The translations under genes were made by a program, and so were the position numbers. Source: Phenylobacterium sp. (GTDB taxonomy: Bacteria; Pseudomonadota; Alphaproteobacteria; Caulobacterales; Caulobacteraceae). From it: DNA of 54,999 nucleotides. Below, one piece after another: positions 17,695 through 27,639 of the stretch. The notes beneath the pieces were generated by a model. It saw only the letters and a program-made list of their open reading frames with translations, made no database searches and was not told the origin of the DNA. The stretch spans positions 1-54,999 of the forward strand of contig NZ_JANXWD010000025.1 in the NCBI RefSeq assembly GCF_025351295.1, given 5' to 3'. Within the stretch, counting starts at the first letter, position 1; the number at the start of each line of letters is the position of its first letter.

Positions 17695-18675
17695 ATGTCT
17701 GCGCTTGAGACCATGATGCCGCCTGTCAAACGGGCGGCGGTGAACGGCGTCGATCTGGCCTATTATGAGGCCGGGCCGCGCCAAGGCGTGCCGATCGTGC
17801 TCTGCCACGGCTTCCCCGAGCTGGCTTTCTCGTGGCGCCACCAGATCAAGGCGCTGGCCGACGCCGGCCGCTGGGTGATCGCGCCCGACCAGCGGGGCTA
17901 TGGCCGCTCCGCCAAGCCGGATGGCGTCACGAACTACGACATCGAGCAGCTGACCGGCGACATGACCGGCCTGCTCGACCACCTGGGCGTGGAGAAGGCG
18001 ATCTTCTGCGGCCACGACTGGGGCGGCATCGTCGTCTGGCAGGCGCCCCTTCTGCATCCCGACCGGGTGGCCGGCGTGATCGGGCTCAATACCCCCTTCA
18101 TGCCGCGCGCGCCGGCCGACCCCATCGCGATCATGCGCAACCGCTTCGGGCCGGACATGTACATCGTCTGGTTCCAGACCCCCGGCGAGGCTGACGCCGT
18201 GCTGGGCGCCGACGTGCACAAGACCATGAGCTTCTTCATGCGCAAGCCGGCCGCCCTGGCCGCGGCCGCCGAGCCCAGCGCCTCGGGCTCCACCTTCGCG
18301 TTCAAGGACCTTCTGAACGGCTGGGACGGCAAGACCGGCGGCGACCAGCTGCTGAGCCCGGAGGAACTGGCGGTGTTCGTCCAGGCCTTCGAGGCCGGCG
18401 GCTTCACGGGCCCGATCAACTGGTACCGCAACTTCACCCGCAATTGGGAACGGGCCGAGACCCTGCCAACCCGGATCGACGGCATCGCCTGCCTGATGAT
18501 CACCGCCGAACTGGACGCGGTCCTGCCTCCGTCGGCGGCCGAGCACATGCCGGGCTTCATCGGTGACCTGGAAACCCACCTGGTGCGCGGATCGGGGCAC
18601 TGGACGCAGCAGGAGAAACCGGCAGAAGTGAACCGCCTCATCCTGGACTGGCTGGACAGGCGCTTCCCGACGTAA
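17695..18675 (+). CDS. Alpha/beta hydrolase, epoxide hydrolase-like
   Basis: A 326-residue alpha/beta hydrolase. The oxyanion segment HGFPE (His38) and the nucleophile elbow GHDWGG with Asp108 in place of Ser mark epoxide hydrolases and haloalkane dehalogenases. HGFPE with the lid tyrosines (NWYRNFTRNWE) favours epoxide hydrolase, which opens epoxides to diols. The catalytic His is His302 (GSGHW). It lies nine bases before a second alpha/beta hydrolase gene and is probably cotranscribed with it. The substrate is not predictable. Confidence 0.9.
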   Translation: MSALETMMPPVKRAAVNGVDLAYYEAGPRQGVPIVLCHGFPELAFSWRHQIKALADAGRWVIAPDQRGYGRSAKPDGVTNYDIEQLTGDMTGLLDHLGVEKAIFCGHDWGGIVVWQAPLLHPDRVAGVIGLNTPFMPRAPADPIAIMRNRFGPDMYIVWFQTPGEADAVLGADVHKTMSFFMRKPAALAAAAEPSASGSTFAFKDLLNGWDGKTGGDQLLSPEELAVFVQAFEAGGFTGPINWYRNFTRNWERAETLPTRIDGIACLMITAELDAVLPPSAAEHMPGFIGDLETHLVRGSGHWTQQEKPAEVNRLILDWLDRRFPT

Positions 18676-18684
18676 AAGGCCGCC

Positions 18685-19677
18685 ATGGAACGCACCACCC
18701 CCGCGCCTGCCGTATCCTCCGGACAGAACCGCCGGGGGCTGTTTGCCGACAACGAACCGTTCGCCAGCGGCTGGCTGGCGACGGGCGGGCCGCACGAGAT
18801 CTTCTACGAGGAGTGCGGCAATCCGAACGGCAAGCCGTGCGTGATCCTGCACGGCGGCCCGGGCGGGGCGATCAACCCCACCATGCGACGGTTCTTCGAC
18901 CCGGCGAAGTGGCGGATGGCGCTGTTCGACCAGCGCGGCTGCGGCAAGAGCCGCCCCAACGCCAGCCTAGAAGACAACACCACCTGGTCGCTGATCGAGG
19001 ACATCGAGCGCCTGCGCGAGCACCTGGGCGTCGAGAAGTGGTGCGTGTTCGGCGGCTCCTGGGGCTCCACCCTGGCGCTGGCCTACGCGATTCTGCATCC
19101 CGAACGGGTCGAGAGCCTAGTGCTGCGCGGCATCTTCCTGCTGACCGAGCGCGAGCTGCGCTGGTTCTATCAGGACGGCGCCTCGATGATGTTCCCCGAC
19201 GCCTGGGCCCGGTTCTGCGCGCCGATCCCGGAAGCTGAGCGCGGCGACATGATGCCCGCCTACCATAAGCGCCTGACCCACCCGGACCGCCGCGTCCAGG
19301 CCGAGGCCGCGGCCGCCTGGAGCCAGTGGGAGGGCGACACGATCTCGATCCGTGGCCCGGAAGCCCGGCCCTCGAAGTTCAACGAGATCGACTTCGCCAT
19401 CGCCTTCGCCCGCATAGAGTGCCACTTCTTCGTCAACGGCGGCTTCTTCCCGGTCCCCGATTGGCTGGTCCAGAATGCCGACAAGCTGGCGAAGATTCCG
19501 GGCTGGATCGTCCAGGGCCGCTTCGACGTTGTCACCCCGATGGAGAGCGCGTGGCGCCTCAAGACCGCCTGGCCTCAGGTCCGCTTCGAGGTCGTCTGGG
19601 ACGCCGGCCACGCCTCCACTGAGCCAGGGATCGTCGACGCCCTGGTGCGGGCGACGGACCAGGCGCTGAGGGTTTAG
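18685..19677 (+). CDS. pip: Prolyl aminopeptidase (proline iminopeptidase)
   Basis: A 330-residue S33 peptidase that removes N-terminal proline from peptides. The oxyanion segment HGGPGG is at 56-61, the nucleophile Ser125 is in GGSWGS, and Asp281 and His309 complete the triad. The DQRGCGKSRP segment (82-91) is characteristic of the prolyl aminopeptidase subgroup. Its TAG overlaps the TAA of the convergent vapC-like gene on the other strand through a shared TTAG. It probably forms a two-gene operon with the preceding hydrolase. Confidence 0.92.
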   Translation: MERTTPAPAVSSGQNRRGLFADNEPFASGWLATGGPHEIFYEECGNPNGKPCVILHGGPGGAINPTMRRFFDPAKWRMALFDQRGCGKSRPNASLEDNTTWSLIEDIERLREHLGVEKWCVFGGSWGSTLALAYAILHPERVESLVLRGIFLLTERELRWFYQDGASMMFPDAWARFCAPIPEAERGDMMPAYHKRLTHPDRRVQAEAAAAWSQWEGDTISIRGPEARPSKFNEIDFAIAFARIECHFFVNGGFFPVPDWLVQNADKLAKIPGWIVQGRFDVVTPMESAWRLKTAWPQVRFEVVWDAGHASTEPGIVDALVRATDQALRV

Positions 19678-20105
19678 CCAACGATATCAAGGGCGGCGCG
19701 GCCGCCGGCGACGGCGTCGGTCGCGAGCCTGCGGTCAAGTGTGGCGAGGCGGCCCCCGCGCGAGACCGCCAAGGTCAGGAGGTAGGTGTCCGTGACCTGT
19801 CCCGCGGCCAGCAGCTTGTCGCAGTCAACATGCTGGCTGTCCAACAGGCTTAGATCATCAGGCCAGAAGCTATGTCCGCCCAACGCCCTCAGGGTCGCCA
19901 GCGAGGGAACGACAGCTGCTGGCGAACCGGGCGACCCGGGGTAACGTGGATTGCCCAGAATCCGCAGCGCGCCGTTTTCGACGATTGGACTGGTGGCGAA
20001 GTCGTGCCGCCCCGTCTTGCCGAACCACTCTTGGGTCTTGATATGTTGGATGTGTCCCGCATCAAGCAGGGCAATGAGCACACTGACATCCAGCAGATAG
20101 GTCAC
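19674..20105 (-). CDS. vapC: PIN-domain toxin (VapC family ribonuclease)
   Basis: A 143-residue PIN-fold protein. The four acidic residues of the metal site are present: Asp6 (MTYLLDVSVL), Glu43 (SPIVENGALRIL), Asp106 (GQVTDTYLL) and Asp124 (LATLDRRL). VapC toxins cut tRNA or rRNA and are held inactive by the partner antitoxin. The ATG overlaps the antitoxin stop by four bases (ATGA), typical of coupling in a toxin-antitoxin operon. The sequence looks intact, so the toxin is probably functional. Confidence 0.92.
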   Translation of the reverse strand: MTYLLDVSVLIALLDAGHIQHIKTQEWFGKTGRHDFATSPIVENGALRILGNPRYPGSPGSPAAVVPSLATLRALGGHSFWPDDLSLLDSQHVDCDKLLAAGQVTDTYLLTLAVSRGGRLATLDRRLATDAVAGGRAALDIVG

Positions 20106-20335
20106 GGCGTCTCTTCATCGATCCGCTTGATCATCTCAAGCGTGGTCGGTGGGCTACCCTCGACCCTGGGCAGCAACAGGATGCCGTTCCGGTATTGAGG
20201 TTCGGCCTGCACGGGAGGCGCTAATGCGCGGCGGACCAGATCGGAGATTACCTCTCCCAGCGTTCGCTTCTGGACCTCAGCCATGAACCTGGCGGCCTCA
20301 AGCACGTCGTCGTCTATCGCCAGTGTCGTTCGCAT
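20102..20335 (-). CDS. vapB: VapB-type ribbon-helix-helix antitoxin
   Basis: A 77-residue protein starting MRTTLAIDDDVLEAARFMA, a strand followed by two helices as in MetJ/Arc-type antitoxins. Its C-terminal part (about 45-77) would wrap the VapC active site. A GTG at 20338 could add one residue; the ATG is preferred. The start codon lies inside the palindrome at 20331-20364, so the protein, alone or with VapC, should repress its own operon. Confidence 0.88.
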   Translation of the reverse strand: MRTTLAIDDDVLEAARFMAEVQKRTLGEVISDLVRRALAPPVQAEPQYRNGILLLPRVEGSPPTTLEMIKRIDEETP

Positions 20336-20364
20336 CACGCATCATGCATCAGATGCGTGATGCG
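20331..20364. promoter_or_regulatory. VapBC operator: perfect 13-base inverted repeat over the antitoxin start
   Basis: CGCATCACGCATC and GATGCGTGATGCG are perfect inverted arms around ATGCATCA. The arms also repeat the short unit TGATGC, giving several overlapping half-sites for a ribbon-helix-helix dimer. The element covers the vapB start codon, so binding would block initiation of transcription or translation. This is the classical site type for VapB autoregulation. Confidence 0.75.
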
Positions 20365-20372
20365 GACAACGA

Positions 20373-20486
20373 GAGCCGTTCTGGTTCAAGTGGAGTCACT
20401 TGAACCAGATAAAAAGGGCTCTAACTCTTTGAATTAGAGCGCGTCGGGCGGCGAAACCGGGATCCACTTTCCCCTGACGCGCTCTA
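20373..20486. repeat. Palindromic intergenic repeat, family B, copy 1
   Basis: A 114-base element nearly identical to 53113-53226. It holds nested inverted repeats: CTGGTTCAAGTG/CACTTGAACCAG with a four-base loop, AGAGCC.../GGCTCT, and AGAGCGCGTC with GACGCGCTCT at the far end. Its last bases CTAG contain the TAG stop codon of rodA on the minus strand. Such elements are spread as non-coding repeats. Confidence 0.85.
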
Positions 20487-21638
20487 GACGAACGTCCCCT
20501 TGCCGCTGGTCACCTCGGCGTAGCGGTGGACGCGGACGGACTGGACCAGGCCGAAGCCGACCATCACCGTCAGCATCACGGTACCGCCGTAGCTGAGCAT
20601 CGGCATCGGCACGCCGACCACCGGGGCCAGGCCCATCACCATGGCGCCGTTGATCATCACATAGAGGGCGAAGGTGGCGGTGACGCCGGCGGCGGCCAGC
20701 CGGCCGAAATGACTGTGGCTGAGGTACGACGCGCGCAACGCCATGAAGATCGCCGCGCCGTAGAGGATCAGCAGGGAGACGCAGCCCACGAAGCCGAACT
20801 CCTCGGCCAGGGTGGCGAAGATGAAGTCGGTCTGCTTCTCGGGCAGGAAGTTGAGCTGGCTCTGCGAGCCCAGGCCATAGCCCTTGCCCAGCAGTCCGCC
20901 GGACCCCAGCGCGATCATCGACTGCAGGATGTGATAGCCCGAGCCGGACGGGTCGTTCTCCGGATGCAGGAAGGTCATGATCCGATCGCGCTGGTAATCG
21001 TGCATCACGAAGAAGAAGAACGGCGGCGCCACGGCCAGCACCCCGATCACCCCGGCCGCGATGATCCGCCACGACAGGCCCGCCAGCACCACCATCACCG
21101 CCCCGGTCAGCGCGATCAGCATGGCGGTGCCCAGGTCCGGCTCCTTGGCCACCAGCAGGACCGGGACCGCGATCATCCCCGCCGGGATCAGCAGCCACCA
21201 CGAGAGCCGCGCGCGCTGCGCCGAGGCGCCGTGGTAGAGCCGCGCCAGCGCCAGCACGATGCCGATCTTCATCACCTCCGACGGCTGGAAGCTGAAGGCG
21301 CCGACCCCCAGCCAGCGCTGGGCGCCCAGCCGGGTCTGGCCGACCACGTCCACCGCCAGCAGCAACAGCACGCCGATGCCGTAGAGCGGATAGGCCAGCG
21401 CGAACCAGACGCGGATGTCGACCAGCGCCAGGATCAGCATCAGGCCCAGGCAGAGCCCATAGCGGATAAGATGCGGCGCGGCCCAGGGCATCCACGACGA
21501 GCCGGCGATCGAGAACAGCATCAGCCCGCCGGCCCCGGCGATCAGGGTCATGACCAGCACGAAGACCCAGTCGATCTCCGCCAGCTTGACGATCAGCCGG
21601 TCGCGTTCGCCCGGACGGGTCAGGGCCGAGACGGTCAT
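20484..21638 (-). CDS. rodA: Rod shape-determining peptidoglycan glycosyltransferase RodA
   Basis: A 384-residue SEDS-family membrane protein with about ten helices (MTVSALTRPGERDRLIVKLAEIDWV...). The GQTRLGAQRWLGVG segment and the PSEVMKIGIVLALARLYH loop are family hallmarks, as is LAEEFGFVG near the end. RodA polymerises glycan strands with the transpeptidase PBP2 in the elongasome. Its ATG overlaps the mrdA stop by four bases (ATGA), and it is the last gene of the mre cluster. The stop codon is part of the adjacent family B repeat. Confidence 0.96.
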   Translation of the reverse strand: MTVSALTRPGERDRLIVKLAEIDWVFVLVMTLIAGAGGLMLFSIAGSSWMPWAAPHLIRYGLCLGLMLILALVDIRVWFALAYPLYGIGVLLLLAVDVVGQTRLGAQRWLGVGAFSFQPSEVMKIGIVLALARLYHGASAQRARLSWWLLIPAGMIAVPVLLVAKEPDLGTAMLIALTGAVMVVLAGLSWRIIAAGVIGVLAVAPPFFFFVMHDYQRDRIMTFLHPENDPSGSGYHILQSMIALGSGGLLGKGYGLGSQSQLNFLPEKQTDFIFATLAEEFGFVGCVSLLILYGAAIFMALRASYLSHSHFGRLAAAGVTATFALYVMINGAMVMGLAPVVGVPMPMLSYGGTVMLTVMVGFGLVQSVRVHRYAEVTSGKGTFV

Positions 21639-23605
21639 GTGGGGCGTCCGATGGCAGGCGGCGGGGTCGGTGCGGGGTCGGGCGCGTCCGGAAGGTCGTC
21701 GTCGGACCGGGTCTCCGGCGGCAGGTCGGGCATCGGCGTCGGTTTCTGCACCCGGGCCATGATCTCGGCGTCCTTGAGCAGGACCGTGCGCATGATCTCC
21801 CGGGCCTTGGGCGCCGCGGCCTGGGCCCCGAAGCCGCCATGCTCGACCAGCACGCTCATGGCGTAACGCGGCTCGTCGATCGGCGCGAAGGCGATGAACC
21901 AGGCGTGGTCCCGCAGTTTCCATTCGCCCTGGTTGCCGTGGACCCCGTGGCCGCCGGCGTAGGTGTAGGCCTGGGCCGTACCGGTCTTGCCCGCCATGCG
22001 AACGGTCCCCAGGCCCAGGTCGCCGAACTTGGCGGCGGTTCCGGTCGTGGTGACGGCGGCCATTGAATCGCGGACGAACTGCAGGTGACCCTTGTCGACC
22101 GGCAGGTCGCCCCAGGCGGCGCCGGACTTCTGCTCGACCCCGCCAATCGAGCGCACCAGACGCGGGTGCAGGGCCTTCTGGCCATTGGCGATGCGCGAGG
22201 CCTGGACGCAGAGCTGCAACGGGTTGAGGTGGGTGTAGCCCTGGCCGATGCCCATGCTGGGCGTCTCGCCCGGGTGCCACACCGGATCCTTGGGGAACTG
22301 GCGCTTCTTGTAGGCGCGGTCGGGGACGAGCCCGGCTTTCTGGCCCGGAATGCCGATGTCGAAGATCTCGCCGAGGCCGAACTTGCGCGCGGTTTCGGCG
22401 ATCCTGTCGGGGCCGACGGAGAGGGCGCACTGATAGAAATAGATGTCGCAGGACTTGGCGATGGCGCCCTTCAGGTCCAGCGCGCCGTGGGCCTCGTCGC
22501 AGTGCCAGACCCGACCGCCCCACGGCCATGACTTGCCGCAGACGTGGACCGTGGCCGGATCGTAGCCATTCTCCAGCGCGGCGAGGGCCACGATAGGCTT
22601 GAACGTCGACCCCGGCGGATAGGTGGCGGTCAGCGCCTTGTTGAACAGCGGCTTGCGCTCATAGGTGGCCAGCGCCCGATACTCGGCGCCCGTCAGGCCG
22701 CGCACGAACTTGTTCGCGTCGAAGCTGGGTCCTGAGTACATGCACAGGATGTCGCCGGTGCGGCAGTCCATCACCACCGCCGCGCCGCTCTCGGACCCGA
22801 ACACCTCCTCGGCGCGCAGCTGGACGTCGACGTCCAGGGTCAGCTCGATGACCTTGCCGGGCGTGGCCGCGATGTCGCCCTCGCGGTCCTCGCGCACCTG
22901 GCGGCCATTGGCGTCGACCTCGACCTTCTGGGCGCCGGACTTGCCGCGCAGGTCCAGGTCGAAGGCCCGCTCCACGCCCTGCTTACCCATCCGGAAGCTC
23001 GGATGGAGCATGATCGGGTCAGGGTTCGGCCCAGCCTTCTCGACGTCTTCCTTGTTCACCTTGGCCACGTAGCCGATCACATGGGCGAAGGCGCCGCCGT
23101 ATGGATAGACGCGGACCTCGCCCATGTCGGCGGTGACGCCGGGCAGTTCGGGCGCGCGCACGTTGATCGCGCTGAACTGCTCCCAGCTCATATCCTCGAT
23201 GATCTGCACCGGCGCGCGCTTGGGCGCGGCGTTGATCTCGCGCAGAAGCCGGCGCTGGCGGATGTCGTCCAGCGGCACATATTCGGCCAGGGTCTTCAGC
23301 GTGCCTTCGGGGTCCACGCCCTTGTCGCGGGCCACCATCAGCCGGAAGTTCGGGCGGTTGGCGGCCAGGACTGCGCCATTGCGGTCGGTGATCACCCCGC
23401 GCGGCGCCGGCAGCAGCTTGAAATTGAACTGGTTGGAGGTGGCCAGCTTCTCGTAGCGTTGGGTCTCGAACAGCTGGAGATAGGCCAGCCGCCCGCCCAG
23501 CGCGCCCAGGCCCAGGCCCGCGAAGGCGCCCAGCAGGATGGCGCGCCGGTGGAAGGCGCCCTGCCGCTCGTTGACCTCTTCGAAGAAGATCGACGGCTGG
23601 GTCAT
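21635..23605 (-). CDS. mrdA: Penicillin-binding protein 2 (peptidoglycan DD-transpeptidase)
   Basis: A 656-residue class B PBP with one N-terminal membrane anchor (about residues 22-45), a dimerisation/pedestal region, and a transpeptidase domain. Active-site motifs are present: Ser333 in STFK (SxxK), SCD at 385-387 in place of SxN, as usual in PBP2, and KTG at 540-542. It crosslinks peptidoglycan during lateral elongation and activates RodA. A proline-rich tail of about 30 residues ends the protein. It lies 90 bases after mreD and overlaps rodA by four bases. Confidence 0.96.
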   Translation of the reverse strand: MTQPSIFFEEVNERQGAFHRRAILLGAFAGLGLGALGGRLAYLQLFETQRYEKLATSNQFNFKLLPAPRGVITDRNGAVLAANRPNFRLMVARDKGVDPEGTLKTLAEYVPLDDIRQRRLLREINAAPKRAPVQIIEDMSWEQFSAINVRAPELPGVTADMGEVRVYPYGGAFAHVIGYVAKVNKEDVEKAGPNPDPIMLHPSFRMGKQGVERAFDLDLRGKSGAQKVEVDANGRQVREDREGDIAATPGKVIELTLDVDVQLRAEEVFGSESGAAVVMDCRTGDILCMYSGPSFDANKFVRGLTGAEYRALATYERKPLFNKALTATYPPGSTFKPIVALAALENGYDPATVHVCGKSWPWGGRVWHCDEAHGALDLKGAIAKSCDIYFYQCALSVGPDRIAETARKFGLGEIFDIGIPGQKAGLVPDRAYKKRQFPKDPVWHPGETPSMGIGQGYTHLNPLQLCVQASRIANGQKALHPRLVRSIGGVEQKSGAAWGDLPVDKGHLQFVRDSMAAVTTTGTAAKFGDLGLGTVRMAGKTGTAQAYTYAGGHGVHGNQGEWKLRDHAWFIAFAPIDEPRYAMSVLVEHGGFGAQAAAPKAREIMRTVLLKDAEIMARVQKPTPMPDLPPETRSDDDLPDAPDPAPTPPPAIGRPT

Positions 23606-23695
23606 CCTCCTACGCTCCTGTCGGAGCTAAGAAGGATAGGGACGAACCCTGCGAAGCCTTGGCGAAGTAGGGTCATGGAGCGCCCGATGGGGCCA

Positions 23696-24211
23696 TCAGC
23701 GGAACCTCACGTCGGCGTCTTCGAAACGGTCGATCAGCCGATCCGCGAAGGGATAGAGCACGACGGTGGCGAGGAATTGCCAGCCGACGGAGATCGGGTC
23801 CGGGGCATTCTGCGTGTCCAGCATCGTAAATAGGTAGCCGGCGCCGAGCGTCATGGCTGTTGCGGCGCCATACCACACCCACATCATCAGCTGGCTCTGG
23901 CCTGCCAGCATGGCCCGGCCGGCCAGCACGGCGCCGTAGGGCAGCAGCAGGCAGACCGCCCAGAAGCCGGCGGGCGTGTTCCACAGGAAATCGAGGAACA
24001 GGCCCAACAGCAGCACCGCCACCGGCGCCAGCATCGAGGGCCGGATCACTGCCCAGGCGAATACCGCCGGCACGGCGAACACCGGCTCGGGCAGGCCATA
24101 ACCCCAGAACCGGAGCGGCAGCGCGAAGACCAGGCTGGCGGCCACCACCTGCAGCATCGGCGCGCCCAGCCAGCCCCAGGGCGTCAGCGGATGCGCGCCG
24201 GCGTTGCTCAT
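23696..24211 (-). CDS. mreD: Rod shape-determining protein MreD
   Basis: A 171-residue integral membrane protein with about five helices, small and hydrophobic as is usual for MreD, with the LGLFLDFLWNTPAGFWAVCLLLPYG segment that is best conserved in the family. It is part of the inner-membrane elongasome that positions PBP2/RodA with MreC. Its start overlaps the mreC stop by four bases. The sequence is weakly conserved in general, so the order of genes adds strongly to the call. Confidence 0.9.
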   Translation of the reverse strand: MSNAGAHPLTPWGWLGAPMLQVVAASLVFALPLRFWGYGLPEPVFAVPAVFAWAVIRPSMLAPVAVLLLGLFLDFLWNTPAGFWAVCLLLPYGAVLAGRAMLAGQSQLMMWVWYGAATAMTLGAGYLFTMLDTQNAPDPISVGWQFLATVVLYPFADRLIDRFEDADVRFR

Positions 24212-25368
24212 GGCGCCGCTCCGGGCGCTGGCTTCGGTTTCGGTGCGGTCTTGGCGGGCGGCGTGACGGGGTGAGCCGCGGTCGCGGCTGACGTCGCCGG
24301 CTTGCCGGAAGTCGCGTGGGCGGAAGCCGCGTGGGCCGTCGCCGGCGAGGTGGGCCCGGGCGTCGCGTGGGCTTCTGGAGGCTTGGCGCCCAGGATGGAC
24401 GCCGCCGCGACCGGCGCCTTGGCCGTGGCGGCTGGGGGGGCGGGAGCCTCGGGCGGTGGCAGGGTCAGGGCGCCCGGGGTCGGCGGCGGAACGCCCACCC
24501 GGTCCAGGGCGGCGCGATTGGCCACCTGGGTGAAGTCCTGGAACAGCAGGATGCGGACGTAGTCCACGGCCGCCTTGTCCGACGCCAGCACCACCCGCCA
24601 GCGCCCGTCCAGGCCCTTCACCGCCACGCCTACCGGCAGCCCGCGTGGGAAGACGCCGCCGTCGCCGGAGGTCAGCACCTGGTCGCCGCTCTTCACCGGC
24701 TCCAGGCCGCGCAGATATTCCAGCTTCGGATTGGGCCCGCCGTCGCCGGTCAGGATGGCGCGCGCATTGGTCCGGTCGATCATCACCGGTGTGCGCGAGG
24801 CCACGTCGGTCAGCAACAGCACCCGGCTGACGCCGTTGGTGACGCCCACCACCCGGCCGACCAGGCCGTTCTCGCTCATCACCGGATTGCCGGGCTTGAT
24901 CCCGGCTTCGCTGCCGGCGTTGGCCAGGCGGGAATTGGCGAACGGACCGCGGCTGTCGGTAACGATGCGGGCCGTAGCCATCAGGATCGGCGGGTCGGTC
25001 TTCAGCCCCAGTACGGCGCGGTAGCGGTCATTGGTGTCGCGCAGCGCGATCGCGACGTCGCGCCACTGCTGCATGGTCTTGAGTTCGGCCTTGAGCCGGC
25101 GGTTCTCCGACACCGCGAAGAAGTAGCCGCGCACCCCGTCGACCCCGGCCCCCGTCCAGCGTCCGGGCGCGGACAGCACGTCGCCCACCGGAGCCAGGAC
25201 CCGGTCCGACGTGGTCCTCGGCTGCCCATAGGCATCGGTGTCGAAGGCGCCACGCCGCTCCGACAGCAGGATCGCCACCGAGGCGATCAGCACTACGATC
25301 AGGACGATGCCCGCCGTCCAGGTCAGCGGGACCCTCAGTTCACCAAGCGGATTGTCCCTCAAGGACAT
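24208..25368 (-). CDS. mreC: Rod shape-determining protein MreC
   Basis: A 386-residue periplasmic scaffold protein. It has a single membrane anchor near residues 15-35, a coiled-coil around 80-115 (ENRRLKAELKTMQQW), and the two beta domains to about 280. The last 95 or so residues are a low-complexity Ala/Pro/His/Lys tail, longer than in model MreC proteins and probably disordered. MreC links MreB to PBP2. It starts with a GAGCTGACG site next to the family C repeat that separates it from mreB. Confidence 0.93.
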   Translation of the reverse strand: MSLRDNPLGELRVPLTWTAGIVLIVVLIASVAILLSERRGAFDTDAYGQPRTTSDRVLAPVGDVLSAPGRWTGAGVDGVRGYFFAVSENRRLKAELKTMQQWRDVAIALRDTNDRYRAVLGLKTDPPILMATARIVTDSRGPFANSRLANAGSEAGIKPGNPVMSENGLVGRVVGVTNGVSRVLLLTDVASRTPVMIDRTNARAILTGDGGPNPKLEYLRGLEPVKSGDQVLTSGDGGVFPRGLPVGVAVKGLDGRWRVVLASDKAAVDYVRILLFQDFTQVANRAALDRVGVPPPTPGALTLPPPEAPAPPAATAKAPVAAASILGAKPPEAHATPGPTSPATAHAASAHATSGKPATSAATAAHPVTPPAKTAPKPKPAPGAAP

Positions 25369-25377
25369 CGTCAGCTC

Positions 25378-25502
25378 CGCTCATCGCGGCGAAGGCCGGG
25401 ACCCAGATGGAATAGCGCAGGGGCAGGCGGTATCGCCCCGGAGCCGATCCGGTCAACCACTCGATTTTGACATCTGGTTCCCGGCCTTCGCCGGGATGAG
25501 CG
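25378..25502. repeat. Palindromic intergenic repeat, family C, between mreC and mreB
   Basis: Two inverted arms of 32 bases (25378-25409 and 25471-25502), with two mismatches, each carry a CGGCGAAGGCCGGGA core. A 61-base non-palindromic middle lies between them. Transcription from mreB into mreC must cross it, so the RNA would contain a long hairpin that could reduce downstream expression. Confidence 0.8.
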
Positions 25503-25534
25503 GGACATTGGAGACTCCAGGCGACCCGTTGATC

Positions 25535-26668
<1,134 letters not shown>

Positions 26669-26835
26669 CTACGCTTTGTCTGGCGGGCTTTCACGTCCCT
26701 CTGCCCTGATGAATAGGGCATTTCAAGGCTTAATGAGACGTATGCGCTTTCGCGTCGCGCGCGAGTTTCATTGCGACGGATCGCCTCGGTAGGGCGATGA
26801 TTCGTCGGCGGTCGCCTCGGAGAGCGCCGATATGG

Positions 26836-27639
26836 CTAATTGCGCCCAGGGGTTGAGCCCCCGCTGAGCGCCTCTACCGCCAGTCGCGCCACCGTCGGCG
26901 AGGCGCCCGAGAGCACGAACTCGGCCGCCAGTTCGTCCGCGCCCACCTGTTCCAGGCGCGCTGCGAGCCAGGTCCGCTCGCCCGGATCGGGCGCGGCGGC
27001 GAGGTCCACGGTCTCGGCGATCCGGCCCGCGCGCATCAGCAGCATGCGGTCGCCAAGGCGCGCTGCCTCGGTAACGTCGTGGGTGACGTAGAAGATCGGC
27101 ACGCCCTTCTCGCGCCGCAGGACCTCCAGATAGGGCGCCACCTCGGCCCGCCGCGCGGCGTCCAGGCCGGCCAGCGGCTCGTCCATCAGCAGCAGGCGCG
27201 GGTTCGACAGCAGCGCCCGTCCGATCGCCACCCGCTGGCGCTCGCCGCCCGAGAGCTTGCCCGGCCCGCGGTCCAGCAGGCCGTCCAGGCCCAGTCGCGC
27301 CACCAGCCGGTCGAACTCGGCGTCGGCGCCCAGGCCCGCGCGGCGGCGGCCGTACATCAGGTTGCCGCGCACGCTTAAGTGTTCGAACAGGGCGGCGTCC
27401 TGGAAGACGTAGCCGACGCCCCGGCGGTGCGGGGCCACGAAGGCGCGGCCGTCCTGCCAGACCTCCCCGCCCACGCTCAGCCGGCCGTCGATGCGCGCCA
27501 GCCCGGCCAGGCAGCGCAGCAGGGTCGTCTTGCCCGACCCCGATGGCCCGAACACCACCGTCACCCCCGAGGCCGGAACCTCGAGGGCCACATCCAGCGT
27601 GAAGCCGCCCAGCCGCCCCCGGAACCGCGCTTCGATCAT
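26836..27639 (-). CDS. modC: Molybdate ABC transporter ATP-binding protein ModC
   Basis: A 267-residue ABC ATPase. Walker A is GPSGSGKT (31-38), the signature is LSGGERQ (129-135) and Walker B is LLLMDEP (149-155). It powers import of molybdate with ModB and ModA. Classical ModC proteins are about 350 residues and end in a TOBE (Mop) molybdate-binding domain; this one stops soon after the ATPase fold and lacks it. The ATG overlaps the modB stop by four bases. It could in principle serve tungstate or sulfate, but the neighbours favour molybdate. Confidence 0.9.
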   Translation of the reverse strand: MIEARFRGRLGGFTLDVALEVPASGVTVVFGPSGSGKTTLLRCLAGLARIDGRLSVGGEVWQDGRAFVAPHRRGVGYVFQDAALFEHLSVRGNLMYGRRRAGLGADAEFDRLVARLGLDGLLDRGPGKLSGGERQRVAIGRALLSNPRLLLMDEPLAGLDAARRAEVAPYLEVLRREKGVPIFYVTHDVTEAARLGDRMLLMRAGRIAETVDLAAAPDPGERTWLAARLEQVGADELAAEFVLSGASPTVARLAVEALSGGSTPGRN

